Below, piece after piece: positions 40,801 to 53,577 of a stretch of DNA of 64,000 bases. The position numbers and the translations under genes are program-made. Below the pieces are notes generated by a model, which saw only the letters and a program-made list of their open reading frames with translations, was not told the origin of the DNA and ran no database searches. The stretch comes from Acorus gramineus (lineage: Eukaryota > Streptophyta > Magnoliopsida > Acorales > Acoraceae), in assembly GCA_030737835.1 (NCBI GenBank), contig CM060857.1, positions 9,392,145 to 9,456,144 on the forward strand. The letters run 5' to 3'. Position 1 is the stretch's first letter, and each line of letters opens with the position of its first letter.

Positions 40801-41184
40801 TATAGATACAAATAACAATAAACTTACAAGCTCTACCATGTGCCGTGAACAGCTATTTTTGCTACGTGCTGCTGGGTTCCTGCTACCATGTTACATCATG
40901 GCCTGGGCCATCAGTATCTTGCAGCGTCGCAGGCAGCGACAAGTCAGTGCTTCCACTTTTAGGAACTCATGTGTTGGAATCACACACACACACACACACA
41001 CACACATTTCAACTAACTGGTTTGATTGATCTTTTCTCATTTCTCAATGTAACAGGAAGCAGCTGCATTGACAGCAGCAGAAGTGGCGTTTCTATTGCAG
41101 TCGGGTCAGAGAAGGGGTCTGCAGTTCACAATAGCACCTGAAACACCATCGACTCCACATCAAGAGCCAGTGCCTTCTCAATAA
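34815..41184 (+). CDS. RING-CH (MARCH-type) membrane E3 ubiquitin ligase
   Basis: Transfers ubiquitin from an E2 enzyme to membrane-associated substrates. Exons are 34815-35081, 35794-35865, 37971-38038, 38197-38353, 40671-40751, 40853-40942 and 41056-41184; the joined frame gives 287 aa. The C4HC3 RING-CH finger is complete: C66, C69, C82, C84, H92, C95, C108, C111. It is followed by the plant-specific DUF3675 region ([18 protein letters not shown], then [14 protein letters not shown]) and two hydrophobic segments (about 181-200 and 216-239), then a basic loop RRRQRQ. Plant proteins of this build include the Arabidopsis PIT1 group. Intron 3 (38039-38196) begins GCAAGT, a GC-AG intron; the others are GT-AG. 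Introns 2 and 4 exceed 2 kb and carry MITE-like inserts. The start was chosen because it opens [13 protein letters not shown], typical of the family; an in-frame ATG at 34791 would add 8 residues. Confidence 0.93.
36252..36598. mobile_element. hAT-like MITE in intron 2 of the RING-CH gene
   Basis: The left end CAGTGCTCCAAAAAACGG and the reversed right end CATTGTTATAAAACGC are an imperfect inverted repeat. The flanks AATTTTAG (36244-36251) and AAATTTAG (36599-36606) form an 8-bp duplication with one mismatch. The inside holds GATTAAGTGGG/GGATTAAG and inverted TTAATCC motifs. Non-coding. Confidence 0.65.
38039..38196 (+). other. GC-AG intron of the RING-CH gene
   Basis: The donor reads AAG/GCAAGT and the acceptor CTGCAG/CGG. 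Using GC keeps the frame and gives the conserved DISGGWT sequence. No GT donor nearby does so without losing that motif. Confidence 0.85.
39967..40412. mobile_element. Probable MITE in intron 4 of the RING-CH gene
   Basis: The left end CCCTGTTTGGATAGAGAAT and the reversed right end CCATGTTTGGATTGGGAAT are inverted. The target duplication is not clear. A further TTTGG-type end (GGCTGCGTTTGTTTTG, near 39056) suggests more such elements in this 2.3-kb intron. Non-coding. Confidence 0.5.
40981..41006. repeat. CA microsatellite in intron 6 of the RING-CH gene
   Basis: Thirteen CA units lie about 50 bases before the acceptor of the last exon. Confidence 0.9.
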
Positions 41185-42067
41185 GTACTTGGTCAGGCCA
41201 TGTAATACTCGGCCCCAAAAAAAAGATGCAGAAAGCTTTCATTGTAGTATAATGAATTGAATGTATGAGTTTTTCTACAATCAATGTTGTAGCAGTGAAA
41301 AAACAATTTGCTTTCTGCTTTTTAACTTCAGATGCTACAAGGGTAATTGAACACCACTGGGTGTTGCAAGTTTTCGTTTATCAGGATCTCCTCTTCCATG
41401 AGATATTAATGGCTGATACAAAGTGCTTTATACCAAAATGTTATTTATTGTTATTATTGTGGGAAAACTTCCAGAGCACTAGAAAGTTAGGATTAATTCT
41501 AGGCCAGTGGATTCTTATATCTATCATTTTGACCAAGATTGTGAAAATGATTTTCAGATTGGATAAATTGTGAATAAAACTTCAATCAGATGTGAATAAG
41601 AATTTATAAGCTGTGAAAAAAATAATTTGATGACCATGGAGAAGAGTTCTCTTTGGAGATCATACATGACAAAAGTTATAAGCTTTGTTTCGTTGTTGTC
41701 CATTGTAACAACAGTACAAATTTGGTGGAACAGGGGATCCAGAATATTATATCAGCTTATTTTTAATATATTTTTGTACAATTATAACTATCTATTTCTT
41801 GCAAATAAATATTTTTTTTTGTGTTTTTAACAATCACTTTAACAGATTCATTGAGCATGAAGAGGGTCGGCCCTAAAAAGTGATTGGTTTGGTAGGACAT
41901 ATGCCAAAATTTAAATGGGGGATTTTTGAAAATTTGAACAACTGATCTTGATAAAAGTATATCCCAATAAAATAGGAATAAAAAATAAACATCTAATAAA
42001 ATTAAAAGGGGATAAAAATAAAACATTAGCTCAAAACAATGAGAAAATAGAAATTCAAAATAGCACA
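41185..42067. other. 3' flank of the RING-CH gene
   Basis: Holds the 3' UTR and AT-rich sequence. No coding content or repeat ends are recognised up to 42067. Confidence 0.4.
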
Positions 42068-42215
42068 TCTATCTATTATACTAACTAAAAGTTTTCATGT
42101 TTGTTTCTTTGTGTGTGTAACATTTTCATTTTTCAATTTTATCATTATTTATATTTATTTATGATATTTGATTTTATATTAAAAAGTAAAAATGGAAAAT
42201 ATATATTTTAATATT

Positions 42216-42806
42216 GGGTTATTTAGTTTCCACCCCTCATAAAACAAGTCAATTATTAAAAACCCCCTCCAAAACACAATATTATTATAAACCCCCTTTA
42301 AATGCTAACTGGATTTGTAAAAAACCCAAATAAGTTATTTTTTGATGGAATATGTTATTAAATGATGGATTGAAAATAATACTATTACTAAAAAATATCC
42401 TAACTTGATAGAAAAAAACCCTTTCATTAACATAAACCCTTTTCCGTCAAAATTTTTCTGGGAGTACTAATTTCCTTTTTGTTTTGTTGACTATTGGATT
42501 TTACAAATTCAGTTAACATTTAAAGGGGTTTATAATAATATTGTGTTTTATAGTGTTATTTTTAATAATTTTCCTGTTTTAGGAGGGGTAGAAACTAAAT
42601 AACATTTTTTTTCTATGAAGTTAGCATTTTTTAGTAAGGGTATTATTGTCAATTCATCATTTCATAACCTATTCCGTAAAAAAATAACTCATTTGAGTTT
42701 TTTACAAATTCAGTTAACATTTAAAGAGGGTTTATAATAATATTATGTTTTAGAAGGGGTTTGTAATAATTTGACTATTTTAGGAGGGGTAGAAACTAAA
42801 TAACCC
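42216..42806. mobile_element. MULE-type MITE with exact 9-bp target duplication
   Basis: The ends GGGTTATTTAGTTTC and GAAACTAAATAACCC are perfect inverted repeats. The flanks are the 9-bp direct repeat TTTAATATT (42207-42215 and 42807-42815), as for Mutator-like elements. Inside, the right-end block of about 110 bases (TTACAAATTCAGTTAAC..GGAGGGGTAGAAAC) occurs twice, at about 42493-42602 and 42699-42806, so the element carries a duplicated terminus. Non-coding. Confidence 0.88.
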
Positions 42807-44696
42807 TTTAATATTTTAGTAGATAAGATGAAATATCTATCTTTTCTAATTTTCATTTTTTAATTTTACTCTTATTTAATTTCATATTAAAGGGTAAAAA
42901 TGTAACCCTAATTTTAAATGGTATAAATTATACATAAATTTTTTTTTTATCCATTCCAGCGATATTGTTGGTTTTAGATTTTCAAATGGGGTATTTTTAC
43001 AATAGAAGATTGATGGAGGGGTATATATGCAAAAAACTCATTTTAAGTTGTAACATATTTCATTTATATTTTGTTATAAATTTTAAAAATTATTTATTTA
43101 ATCTTTATTAAAAAAAATTATTATAACATTTATGTATATATAACATAATATATTACATCACATATAAATAAATTAAAATTTTTTGAGGGTATTGATTGTG
43201 AGCAGCATTTTAAAAATATTTTTTTTATCTACATGCGCATCATGCGTGGGAGAAGACTAATAACTTACTAAGATAAATTAAATGATAAATAAAATAATAA
43301 AAAAATAAAAATAAATAAAGAAATAACAGAATAAAAGAATATCTAAAAAGTAAAAAAATGGATAATTTTTTAAATACAAAATAAAAACTAAAAACAAGGG
43401 ATTAGGGGTCTTCCAAAACTGGGGCCCTAGCATAAGAAAATAATTCGTCTAATCTAACCCAGGGAAAAAGGAATTAGCCGTGGATTGATATAGAAAAATG
43501 AAAACATCTAACTTGTGGAACGAAGCGAAGGATGCTCGTAAAATAGAGTGCATCAAGTGAAGTGGGATGTGATATGTAGCAGTAAGAAGAAAAAGGGAGC
43601 GAGCATTCTTAACCTGAAGGACACGAACCAAGCACTGTTGAATAAATGGTTGCGTAGGTGGCTTGCTGATCGGAACCTGCTATGGTGTGAGGTGATTAGA
43701 GAGTGTTATGGTTGTGATGGGATTATGCAGGAATGATTCCCTCGGGTGACTAGCAAGGCATCCAGATTGTGGCGAGGCATCTTTCGAGGGACTAGAAGAC
43801 TTTACCGAGGCAGTTCGATGGAAGATCGGATCAAGTACGGCGACCCACTTATCGCATGACATTTGGGTTGGAGACATGCCACTTAGGGAGAGATTCCTGA
43901 GTATCTATCAGATTTCCAGAGAGGTTTTTGAGATGTACATGTGAGAAAGAAATCTCAGTGATGATGGGGTAGAGAGCTATATTTTCCTTTTGGAGATCTT
44001 TCACCCGATTATGGTTCACCGGATGCTAACTAACAAACAGGCTTCTAGGTTAAGAGTGTCTATGGGTGAGTAGGGAAATGCCTAACATCCAGATAACGCA
44101 GCAAAATGTATGGAATTGCGAGGTGCAAGATTCCGATAAAGGTCAAAGCCTTCATGTTTGATCGTCTATCTGAAGAAAATTTTAACCAAGAGGATTGCAT
44201 GATGGTTAGTGGAGGTGGATAGATTGTGTGTTTTGCAGGATGGAGGAGGAGTCGGCTAACCATTTTTTCACTTCGCGTCATTTCGTTCGTAGGGGAATTG
44301 AATGTGGATGGCTACAGATATGGAGGTTGATTTTGAAGACCTTGAGGGAATGTGGGGGGCAAGGAATGAGCTAAAAACAGATGGAGATCGATCCGTTCAG
44401 GTGAAGGTATCACAAGTTTATGTGCTTGCGATGGTGGGGTCGGTATGATTGACTAGAAACCATGTGATTTTTAGAGATTAGACACCGTATGTGAGGAATA
44501 CATGGGAGATGATGGTTAATTTCATTAAAAATGGAGAAGATTTTTCATGGGGGCGAGTTCTGTTCACTTTTTTGGGGGGAGTGGTGGTGATTCAGGCATA
44601 GGTAGTAGGGTGTTTTGTGGTGGACTATGGTGGAAACCTTTTTTTACTAGGTCTGCTTCTGTTCGATCATCTTTTGTTTTTGTTGTTCTTTCATTA

Positions 44697-45004
44697 TGTT
44701 GTAAACTAGATAGAATATGAATACATATAGTATATAAATAAAGCACACAAGTATATAGAGAAGAGAAGTAGAGAGAGATTCTTATTCACTATTTGTTGGT
44801 TGAATACAAGAGAGAACCCCTCTATTTATAGGGTGCATAGAGGAATCCCAAAGGTGGAGAGTTACAAGTCTATAGAGGTGAGGGGGAGATAGTGGGGCAA
44901 TAATGGGAGTGTTATGGAATAGAAGAGTGGGGGAGGTTATGGAGTTGAAGAGTGGGGGAGGTTATAGGTTAGAGAAGTGGTGGTTATCCACCATATTCAC
45001 AACA
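44697..45004 (-). repeat. 3' LTR of the young copia element
   Basis: On the plus strand it runs TGTTGTAAAC..CACAACA, 308 bp. TATATAAATA near 44732 and TATTTATAG near 44823 are AT-rich promoter-like motifs. Confidence 0.92.
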
Positions 45005-48000
45005 CTCCCCCTTGGATGACCACCACGCTAAGAAAATTGCCTCATTAAAACCTTGCTTGGAAAACCCAATGGGAAAAAACCAAAGCGAAGGAAAAAGAGT
45101 ACAATGTAACTTAATCGTATAATAGTGTATGCGTTTGACACTGCCTCATTAAAACCTTGCCAGGAAAACCCAATGGGACAAAACCTAGGCGAAGGAAAAA
45201 GAGTACAGTTCGCAAAATGTCATCAAAAATTACTCCCCCTCATAAGTACAAGATTTCAAGAATTTTGGTCGCAAACTCGTCGCATCCCGATTTCATACAC
45301 CAGCTTCTTGAATGTTGATGTCGACAAAGCTTTAGTAAACAAATCTGCAAGATTGTCCTTTGACTGAATTTGTTGAACATCAATTTCATGTCTCTGCTGG
45401 AGCTCATGAGTGTAAAAGAATTTTGGAGAAATATGCTTTGTTCTATCACCCTTGATATATCCCCCTTTGATTTGAGCAATGCATGCTGCATTGTCTTCAT
45501 ATATAGTTGTTGGAACATCTGTAATGAGAGATAGTCCGCATGCAGTACGAATATGGTGAACCAAAGACCTTATCCACACGCATTCCCGGCTTGCTTCGTG
45601 GAGTGCAAGAATCTCAGAGTGGTTAGAAGACGTGGCGACCAAAGTCTGTTTCGTAGATCGCCAAGAGATTGCTGTGCCACCGCAAGTGAATACATAGCCT
45701 GTTTGTGAGCGAGCCTTGTGAGGATCTGAAAGATATCCTGAATCTGCATAACCCTTTAGTTGTGCACCATTATTGGAATCCTTTGCATAGAATAGACCCA
45801 TGTCTGACGTTCCACGAAGATAACGAAAAATGTGCTTCACACCATTCCAATGCCTTCGAGTTGGTGCAGAGCTAAATCTGGCCAATAAATTAACTGAAAA
45901 TGCAATGTCAGGTCTAGTGCATTGGGCCAAATATAATAAGGCACCAATTGCACTAAGATATGGTACTTCAGGACCAAGAAGATTTTCAGTATCTTCTTTT
46001 GGACAAAAAGGTCCTTTTTGGGTCAAGTAACCTTACTACCATTGGAGTACTTAATGGATGACATTTGTCCATATTAAAACGCTTCAGGATTTTTTCAACA
46101 TATGTTGTTTGATGAACAAGTATCCCATTTGAACTTTGCTCAATTTGCAAGCCGAGACAATATCTTGTTTTTCCAAGATCTTTCATTTCAAACTCCTTTT
46201 TCAGATATTCGGAAGCCTTTTCGAGCTCTTCAGGAGTCCCAATTAGATTAATATCATCAACATATACTGCAATAATGGTAAATCCGAGTTTCCTTTTCTT
46301 AATAAATACACAGGGGCATATTGGATCATTGACATATCCTTCTTTTATTAAGTACTCACTAAGACGGTTATACCACATTCGTCCAGATTGCTTTAATCCA
46401 TACAAGGATCGTCTTAGCTTGATTGAGTACATGTTTCGTGGTTTTGCTTCAGGCAATTTTAGTCCTTCAGGAACTTTCATATAAATGTCGGTATCTAATT
46501 TTCCATATAAATATGCAGTAACCACATCCATTAGCTGCATGTCAAGTCCTTCTGAGACTACAAGACTAATTAAATACCGAAATGTGATTGTGTCCATCAC
46601 AGGAGAATATGTCTCTTCAAAATCTATCCCAGGTCTCTGCAGGAAACCCTGTGCCACAAGACGAGCTTTGTATCTAACAATCTCGTTTCTTTCATTTCGT
46701 TTTCTCGCAAACACCCATTTACATCCTACTGGTTTAACACCTTCAGGGGTTAGGACTACTGGTCCAAATACTTGGTGTTTTGCAAGTGAATCCAATTCTG
46801 TTTGAATAGCAGCTTTCCATTGTGGCCAACAATTTTTTCGTCTGCATTCATCCACTGAACGTGGTTCTAAATCATTATCTGAAATGATTTCTGTAGCTAC
46901 TGCAAATGAGAATATATCATCAACAAGCACTTGCTTTCGATCCCACAATATTTGTGAATTTGCATAATTTATGGAAATTTCTTCATTTCCATGTACTTGT
47001 TCTTCATGCACGGGCGTCACTTCAGGGACGTCAGTCTCTTCAGGGACTTCTTCCTCTGTAGGAGTTATTATTGTGGGTCTTTCAAGTGTTTCATACTCTT
47101 CTAGAGAATTATTCTTCATTGTTTTTCTCCTTCGGGGAGCTGAATCTTTTGAGCCTATAGGTCTTCCACGCTTCAGGCGTGTTTTTGTTGATTCATTAGC
47201 CGGCATATTAGCAGTTTTTCCTATTGGAACATTAATTCGAGCTGGAGTATTAGCAGCTGGAATATGTGATTTCATCACTTTTGCTGCATCATTGAATGCA
47301 TCTGGCAATTGATGCGCAATTCTTTGAAGATGAGTGATTCTTTGCACTTCAGTTTCACATTGATTAGTGCGAGGATCAAGATGAGACAAAGATGGAGTTT
47401 TCCATGTAAGTTCACGTCGTTCTTCTGGCGACGGATTTTCTCCCCCTAATGACGGGAATATTGTCTCATCAAAATGACAATCCGCAAATCGAGCGGTAAA
47501 AACATCCCCTGTCAATGGTTCAAGATATCTTATAATAGAGGAGAATCAAAGCCTACATAAATTCCCAATCGACGTTGAGGGCCCATTTTAGTTCGTTGTG
47601 TAGGGGCAATAGGAACTTGTACAGCACAACCAAAAATTCGAAGATGTGAAATATTTGGTTGATGACCCAGTACGAGCTGTAAAGGGGAATATTGATGATA
47701 AGCAGTTGGCCGAAGGCGAACTAATGCTGCTGCATGCAATATAGCATGACCCCAAGCTGAAACGGGTAATTTTGTCCTCAAAAGCATAGGACGTGCAATT
47801 AGCTGAAGATGCTTAATAAATGATTCAGCTAATCCATTTTGGGTGTGCACATGAGCAACAGGGTGTTCAACATCGATGCCATGCGACATACAATAGTCGT
47901 TAAAAGTTTTCGATGTGAATTCACCAGCTCCATCAAGACGTATTGACTTTATATGATAATCCGAAAAATGCGACTGTAATCGGATTATCTGAGCAAGTAG

Positions 48001-49379
48001 TCTTGCAAATGCAGCATTCCGAGTGGATAATAGACAAACATGCGACCATCTAGCAGATGCGTCTATCAATACCATAAAATACTTGAATGGTCCACATGGG
48101 GGGTGGATTGGGCCACATATATCCCCTTGGATTCTTTGCAAAAATGTTGGTGACTCAACATTGACTTTTGTAGGGGATGGTCTAACTATCAATTTTCCTT
48201 GTGAGCACGAAGTGCATTGATAGTGATTAGGTAAAAGAATCTTCTGGTTCTTTAACGAATGCCCAAATGAATTATCAATTATTCGACGCATCATTGTAGA
48301 TCCTGGATGCCCGAGACGATCATGCCAAAGTGTAAAAATATCTGAATCATAGAACTTCTGGTTCATTACAGCATATGATTCGATTGTTTTTATGGTTGTA
48401 TAATACAACCCAGATGAGAAAGCATGAAGTTTCTCTAATACATGTTTTTGGCCTGAAACAATTGAAGTAATGCATAAATACTCCATATTGTTTTCATTGA
48501 TAGTCTCAATATGATATCCATTAAGACGGATATCCTTAAAACTTAGCAGATTTCTTCTGGATCTTGCTGAATATAATGCATCATTAATACAAAATTTTGT
48601 ACCTCCTGGTAATATTATATTTGCTCTTCCGGAGCCTTCAATTAATTTCGTAGTACCAGAAATGGTATTAACATTTGCATTGATTAATGTCAATGTCGAG
48701 AAATATTGTTTATTTCGTAGGATCGTATGTGTTGTAGCGCTGTCTGCTAGACAAATGTCACCAACCATAGCCATTCTTGTAAAAAAAAAAATGAAATAAA
48801 TAAGATAAATATAAAAATAAGAAAAATGGATTTTAGATAACAAAGAAAAATTATAATTATAAAAATTATAAAAGTCTGATCGTACATCAGGTACGTGACC
48901 ATATTTTTAAAGCACCAAATACATAACAATCATTTTCCTTGTGTTAGGGGTTTGTTCTGCAACCCTTTTCCCTTCAATTATGCTTTTGTTTAATAGCAAA
49001 TCACTTCTAGTGATTTGAGATATTTTACAAACTTTATGATTGTTGTGCTTTCTCAACTATATAAATCATGATCTCATCATTCATGACCACAACTTCCATG
49101 GCGAACATAAAATAAAATGCATTTACTTCGGGTAATGATGCTATGCCATTGAGTTGAGTTATATGATATTTTAAAAAAATCGTTGTTCGGCAACGAGAAT
49201 ATATAAAATTGATGCTCTCAATATTGCTACAACTGGAGCATATTTGAGGCATAATGGCAGTAGACCTTTGTCAATGAGGTATTAATCTTTAAATCCTCTT
49301 CATTATGATGATGATGATGGTGAAATCTAATCATAATTTACATGTTCCTGCTGGGATACATGGATCCTTTTTTTTATTA

Positions 49380-49775
49380 TTTGGTCCTTCAAGGACCTGA
49401 AAAATATATCATATAACTTTTGTTTGGTCCTACAGGGACACGAACAATCATGATTTTTGTATAGTCCTTCAGGGATAGAACAAAATAAAATTTTACATGA
49501 TCCTTCAAAGATTCATATAATCATAATTTTTGTACAGTCCTTCAGGGATAAAATAAAATAAAATTTGTATGATTCTTACAATATAATCATAGTTCTTCAG
49601 GGACATTTTTAATCATATCTTTTACATGATTCTTCAAGGATCCATGTAATAATTTTTGTAGTCCTTCAGGGATAGAATAAAATTTGCATGATCTTAATTA
49701 GAACACATTATTCATAACTTCTACATGGTCCTTCAGGGATCCATGTAATTACAATTTTTGTATGATCCTATAGGG
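49380..49775. repeat. Scattered short repeat in the copia leader
   Basis: The motif GTCCTTCAGGGA or close variants (CCTTCAAGGA, CCTACAGGGAC) occurs about ten times at irregular spacing of 30-60 bases, where a copia gag would be expected. No frame runs through it. Confidence 0.7.
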
Positions 49776-50292
49776 ACACATGACATTGTAACATTAAAAT
49801 GAATTTCAAATCAAATATAAATATCAAATTAATTGATATTTGTGAGAACTTCTGGTTCTACACATAGATGTATAATATTTAAATTTTAATAAAAGATGAC
49901 AAACATGAAACAGTTACATGAAAAATAAATAATCAAATGATAGATGCCGCATACTGTTGCATGAGAAAATTGCATACTAGTTTTCATAAATTAATCATAT
50001 CATAACATATGTATGGAAAATTTTCACGGGGATTGCATGCATGGAAAATAAAAGATAGATGTATGCAGTACATCAGATGAAAATAAAAGATAGATGTATA
50101 CGGGTTCTACACATAATTTGCATACGGTTCCATGCATATTGAAAAAAATAAAAAAATAATCATATGTATGTAGTAGATGATTTACATAAAAATACATAAC
50201 ATCAAGGGAGAGTATATTTTTTGATATAGATCATTAAGAACCCATCGATACAAACCTTTCTCTTTAACAAAGAGCTTCTCGTGCTGATAACG

Positions 50293-50601
50293 TGTTGTAA
50301 ACTAAATAGAATATGAATACATATAGTATATAAATAAAGCACACAAGTATATAGAGAAGAGAAGTAGAGAGAGATTCTTATTCACTATTTTGTTGGTTGA
50401 ATACAAGAGAGAACCCCTCTATTTATAGGGTGAATAGAGGAATCCCAAAGGTGGAGAGTTACAAGTCTATAGAGGTGAGGGTGAGATAGTGGGGCAATAA
50501 TGGGAGTGTTATGGAATAGAAGAGTGGGGGAGGTTATGGAGTTGAAGAGTGGGGGAGGTTATGGGTTAGAGAAGTGGTGGTTATCCACCATATTCACAAC
50601 A
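50293..50601 (-). repeat. 5' LTR of the young copia element
   Basis: 309 bp, same ends as 44697-45004, next to the TTATCAGCACGAG primer-binding site on the minus strand. Confidence 0.92.
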
Positions 50602-50660
50602 CATTACTCTTTCTTTGATTTGTTTGTATTTTTTGGGGGACTTAACCTTTATTAATGAAA

Positions 50661-52541
50661 AAATTTATACTCAATTTATTTTACAATGCAAAATATAGAT
50701 CACACTTTTTTTTTGTTTTATAAAAATCATATATCTCATCTAATAAAGCATTTACTTTTATAAATGGTGAAATCTATTACTTACTTATTAAAAGAATTAT
50801 GTGACCCACTATTTTCATTTTCCTTTTTATCCTTTAATAATTTATTTAATTACTAAAACTAATACTAATATATTTATTTAAACTTTTTGAATTTTAAATT
50901 ATTTAATGATACAATCTTATCTAATAAAATTGTAATTCGTAACAGGTTTATTTAAATTTTAAAATTATTTAATGAAACAATAGATTTATTTAAATTTAAA
51001 ACTTTTAAAATGATTCAATGATACGATTTTATCAAATAATAAAATTATAATATTATTTAATGATACATTAATATATTGAAACAAATTGATATAATCTATT
51101 ACTTACTTGTTCAAAGGATTATGTGATCCAATATTTTAATTTCCCTTTTTATCCTTTAATGAATTATTTAATTACTCAAGAGTAATAGATTTGTTTAAAT
51201 TTAAAATTTCAAAATTATTCAATGATACAATCTAATCTAATAAAATATTTTGTATTCTTTAATAATTTTTTTAATATTTAATATTAATATATTTATTTAA
51301 ATTTCATAGGAATTTTATATTTTATCTAAAAAAAAATGGTCCCATTTGTTATATTATTTATCTACACCAAATTTTATAGGGATTTATTTTTACTTATTCA
51401 TTTGTTATCATAATTAACATGTTTCGTTAAAAATAATGTAAATTTTTTCCAAATGTTTGTTTTCACTTTTGGTTTTATTTGTATTTTTTGTTATTTAATT
51501 CCTATTTTATAGAAAATTATTTGTCTATTAATAAAAGATAAGCTATAATAGTCAACTTTTATTTTAATTCTAAAATCATGATAAATAAAATATATTCCGT
51601 TTTTAACCTTTTTATGTGAAATCTCATAAAAAGAATAATAGTAAAAAATAGCTTTTTGATATTTAACTTTTGATATATTATTTTTTCATACTTTAACATA
51701 TCCCCCATTTATTTTAATTTTAATTATATTTTTTTATTCATTGATAATGTATCATAATTAATGCAAATAATTTATATTTTTTTTATTTTTTAAATTTTAT
51801 TCTTTTATTTTTCTTCGATTCATTTGTTATATTTTTTTATCAATCCCTATTTTAAAGGGATTTATTTAGTTTTCATTATCATAATTAACACCTTCAAAAT
51901 TATATCTACACTTTTTTCTGTTTTGGTTATTTGTATTTTTTTTTATCTCATCTTGATTTTTTATAGATTTATTCATTACCTATAATTTTGAAATTTTTTT
52001 ACTTTTTTTTTCTCTTTTAATTTTATTTGTTATTTTTTTTTATCGAATCCCTATTATATAGGGATTTATTTATCAGAATAAAAGATCTTAATTTTAACAA
52101 ATAAATAAGTAAAATAAAATTTTTTATTTTTATTTCTTTGAAAGAAAGTAATCTAAAATTGAATATTAAATGCATATAATAATCATTTTTTGAATTTGAA
52201 ATACAAGAGGATTAAAAATAACAATTTTTTTTTTAAAATTCAATTTTTAATGAATTTTAAATTTCAAAGACATCATAACTAATTTAAAATTAAAATATAG
52301 TGCTTATAAAATTAATTTATTTTTTATTTAAATTTAAAATACACGATAGATAAATTAAAATTAAATATAATGCATAGGAAATCAGTTTTACCATACATTT
52401 TAATACATATCAGGTTTTTAGTTCAAATCATTCAAATTTTTAATTTATATTTAAATTTTTTTTATTTTTAGAATATGTTTTTATATTTAAGGTCATATTT
52501 TTATTAGATTAAATAATTTTTTTCTTAGATTATCTATATGC

Positions 52542-52617
<76 letters not shown>

Positions 52618-53577
52618 CCTTATTTGTAATTGTAATTTTTAATTTAATATTAAAATAAATAAATATATAGTAGATGGTATGTATTTAATAAAATATAAAA
52701 ACATTATATATAAAAATATACTACCTTATATATATATTATGTATCACTTTTTTTTATTCTTTTTTTATATTGAATAAAATGGAAGAAAATTTTGATTTAT
52801 AAAATTTTAATTTTCATTATTGCTCCTACATAATGGTAGTATATTTTTTTTTTATATATATTATTCCCTTAAATATCTCCTTCAATTTGCTTTTATTTTT
52901 TTTAATTTTTTTGGGTTTTTCTCTCATTGAATTATCAATAATTGAAACAAACATATATATTTGTGTTATAATTTATATAAAATGACCTTTTCATTCTGAA
53001 TGGCTTTTACATGTTATTCAAAGTTGGGTTATTTATTTATTATTTTTTGATTGAGTGGTTTTGTTTTAATATTTTAAAATTATTTTTTCATAATGTAGGC
53101 TTTCAGGGTTGACAAGGAATTGGGTTGAATTGACTTTTCGTTAAAATTGGATTTTTGAGGATATGCTATTATGTTATGAGGTGAGATTGTGAGAAAACAC
53201 TTTTAATTAAAAAATTAAGATTTAAAAAAAATGAGTTGAGGATGAAAATAGAAATTCTTTCTCAAATATATGTCAATAACTTTGTTCATTTGTTTGAATT
53301 TTTGACCATTTGTTAGAATTATGATCTTAATTAATATAGAATTATAAATCAATATCAAAAGTTTACAAGAAATAATTTATAAATATAATTTATTTTATTT
53401 TGTTTGTTGAGAAAAATAGCTCTCAACAATATCAAGTTTTTAAAAATAAATTCGCTCTAGACAGTAATAAATTTTGTTAAAATAATCTTATTGTGTATGC
53501 TAATATATGATGTAGCTCATAGTGTTAGATTTTATTAATTTAAAATTTATTAGAATATAAATATATAAATTATACCT
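50661..53577. other. Very AT-rich stretch with short diverged repeats
   Basis: Nearly 3 kb with little G or C. Short motifs recur (ATTATTTAATGATACAAT near 50900-51240, ATCTTATCTAATAAAATT), suggesting old local duplications. No coding potential or RNA gene is recognised. Confidence 0.5.
52545..52614. repeat. TA microsatellite, about 35 units
   Basis: An uninterrupted TA run of about 70 bases. Its length is likely to vary between individuals and between assemblies. Confidence 0.9.

Larger units (their letters stand above)
44697..50601 (-). mobile_element. Young Ty1/copia element (fossil), nearly whole length
   Basis: Flanked by an exact 5-bp target duplication CATTA (44692-44696 and 50602-50606). 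Identical-ended LTRs of 308 and 309 bp differ at about four bases and one indel, suggesting roughly half a million years. On the minus strand the primer site TTATCAGCACGAG follows the 5' LTR, and a tract AAGGGGGAG precedes the 3' LTR. Coding parts run in copia order: protease (ADSATTH), GAG-pre-integrase and integrase (HDRLGHPG, then DGAGEFTS) in 48843-47530; reverse transcriptase (CKWVFARKRN, YVDDINLIG) in 47515-45986; RNase H (GYADSGYLSD) in 46026-45256. The pol reading is interrupted about twice. No gag reading is recognisable between 48850 and 50292. The element sits in the LINE tail. Confidence 0.93.
43440..50660 (+). mobile_element. L1-type LINE 3' part, split by the copia insertion
   Basis: From 43548 the plus strand reads VKWDVICSSKKKKGASIL, LNKWLRRWLADRNLLW and VIRECYG, the region after the reverse transcriptase of plant L1 ORF2. 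Near 44240 CRMEEESANHFF is the zf-RVT motif. The reading then has several stops and shifts. The non-coding tail continues to 44696 and resumes at 50607 (ACTCTTTCTTTG..), ending near 50660 after a TTTATTAATG-type LINE 3' end. The 5' portion of the LINE is missing, as is usual for 5'-truncated insertions. Confidence 0.75.
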
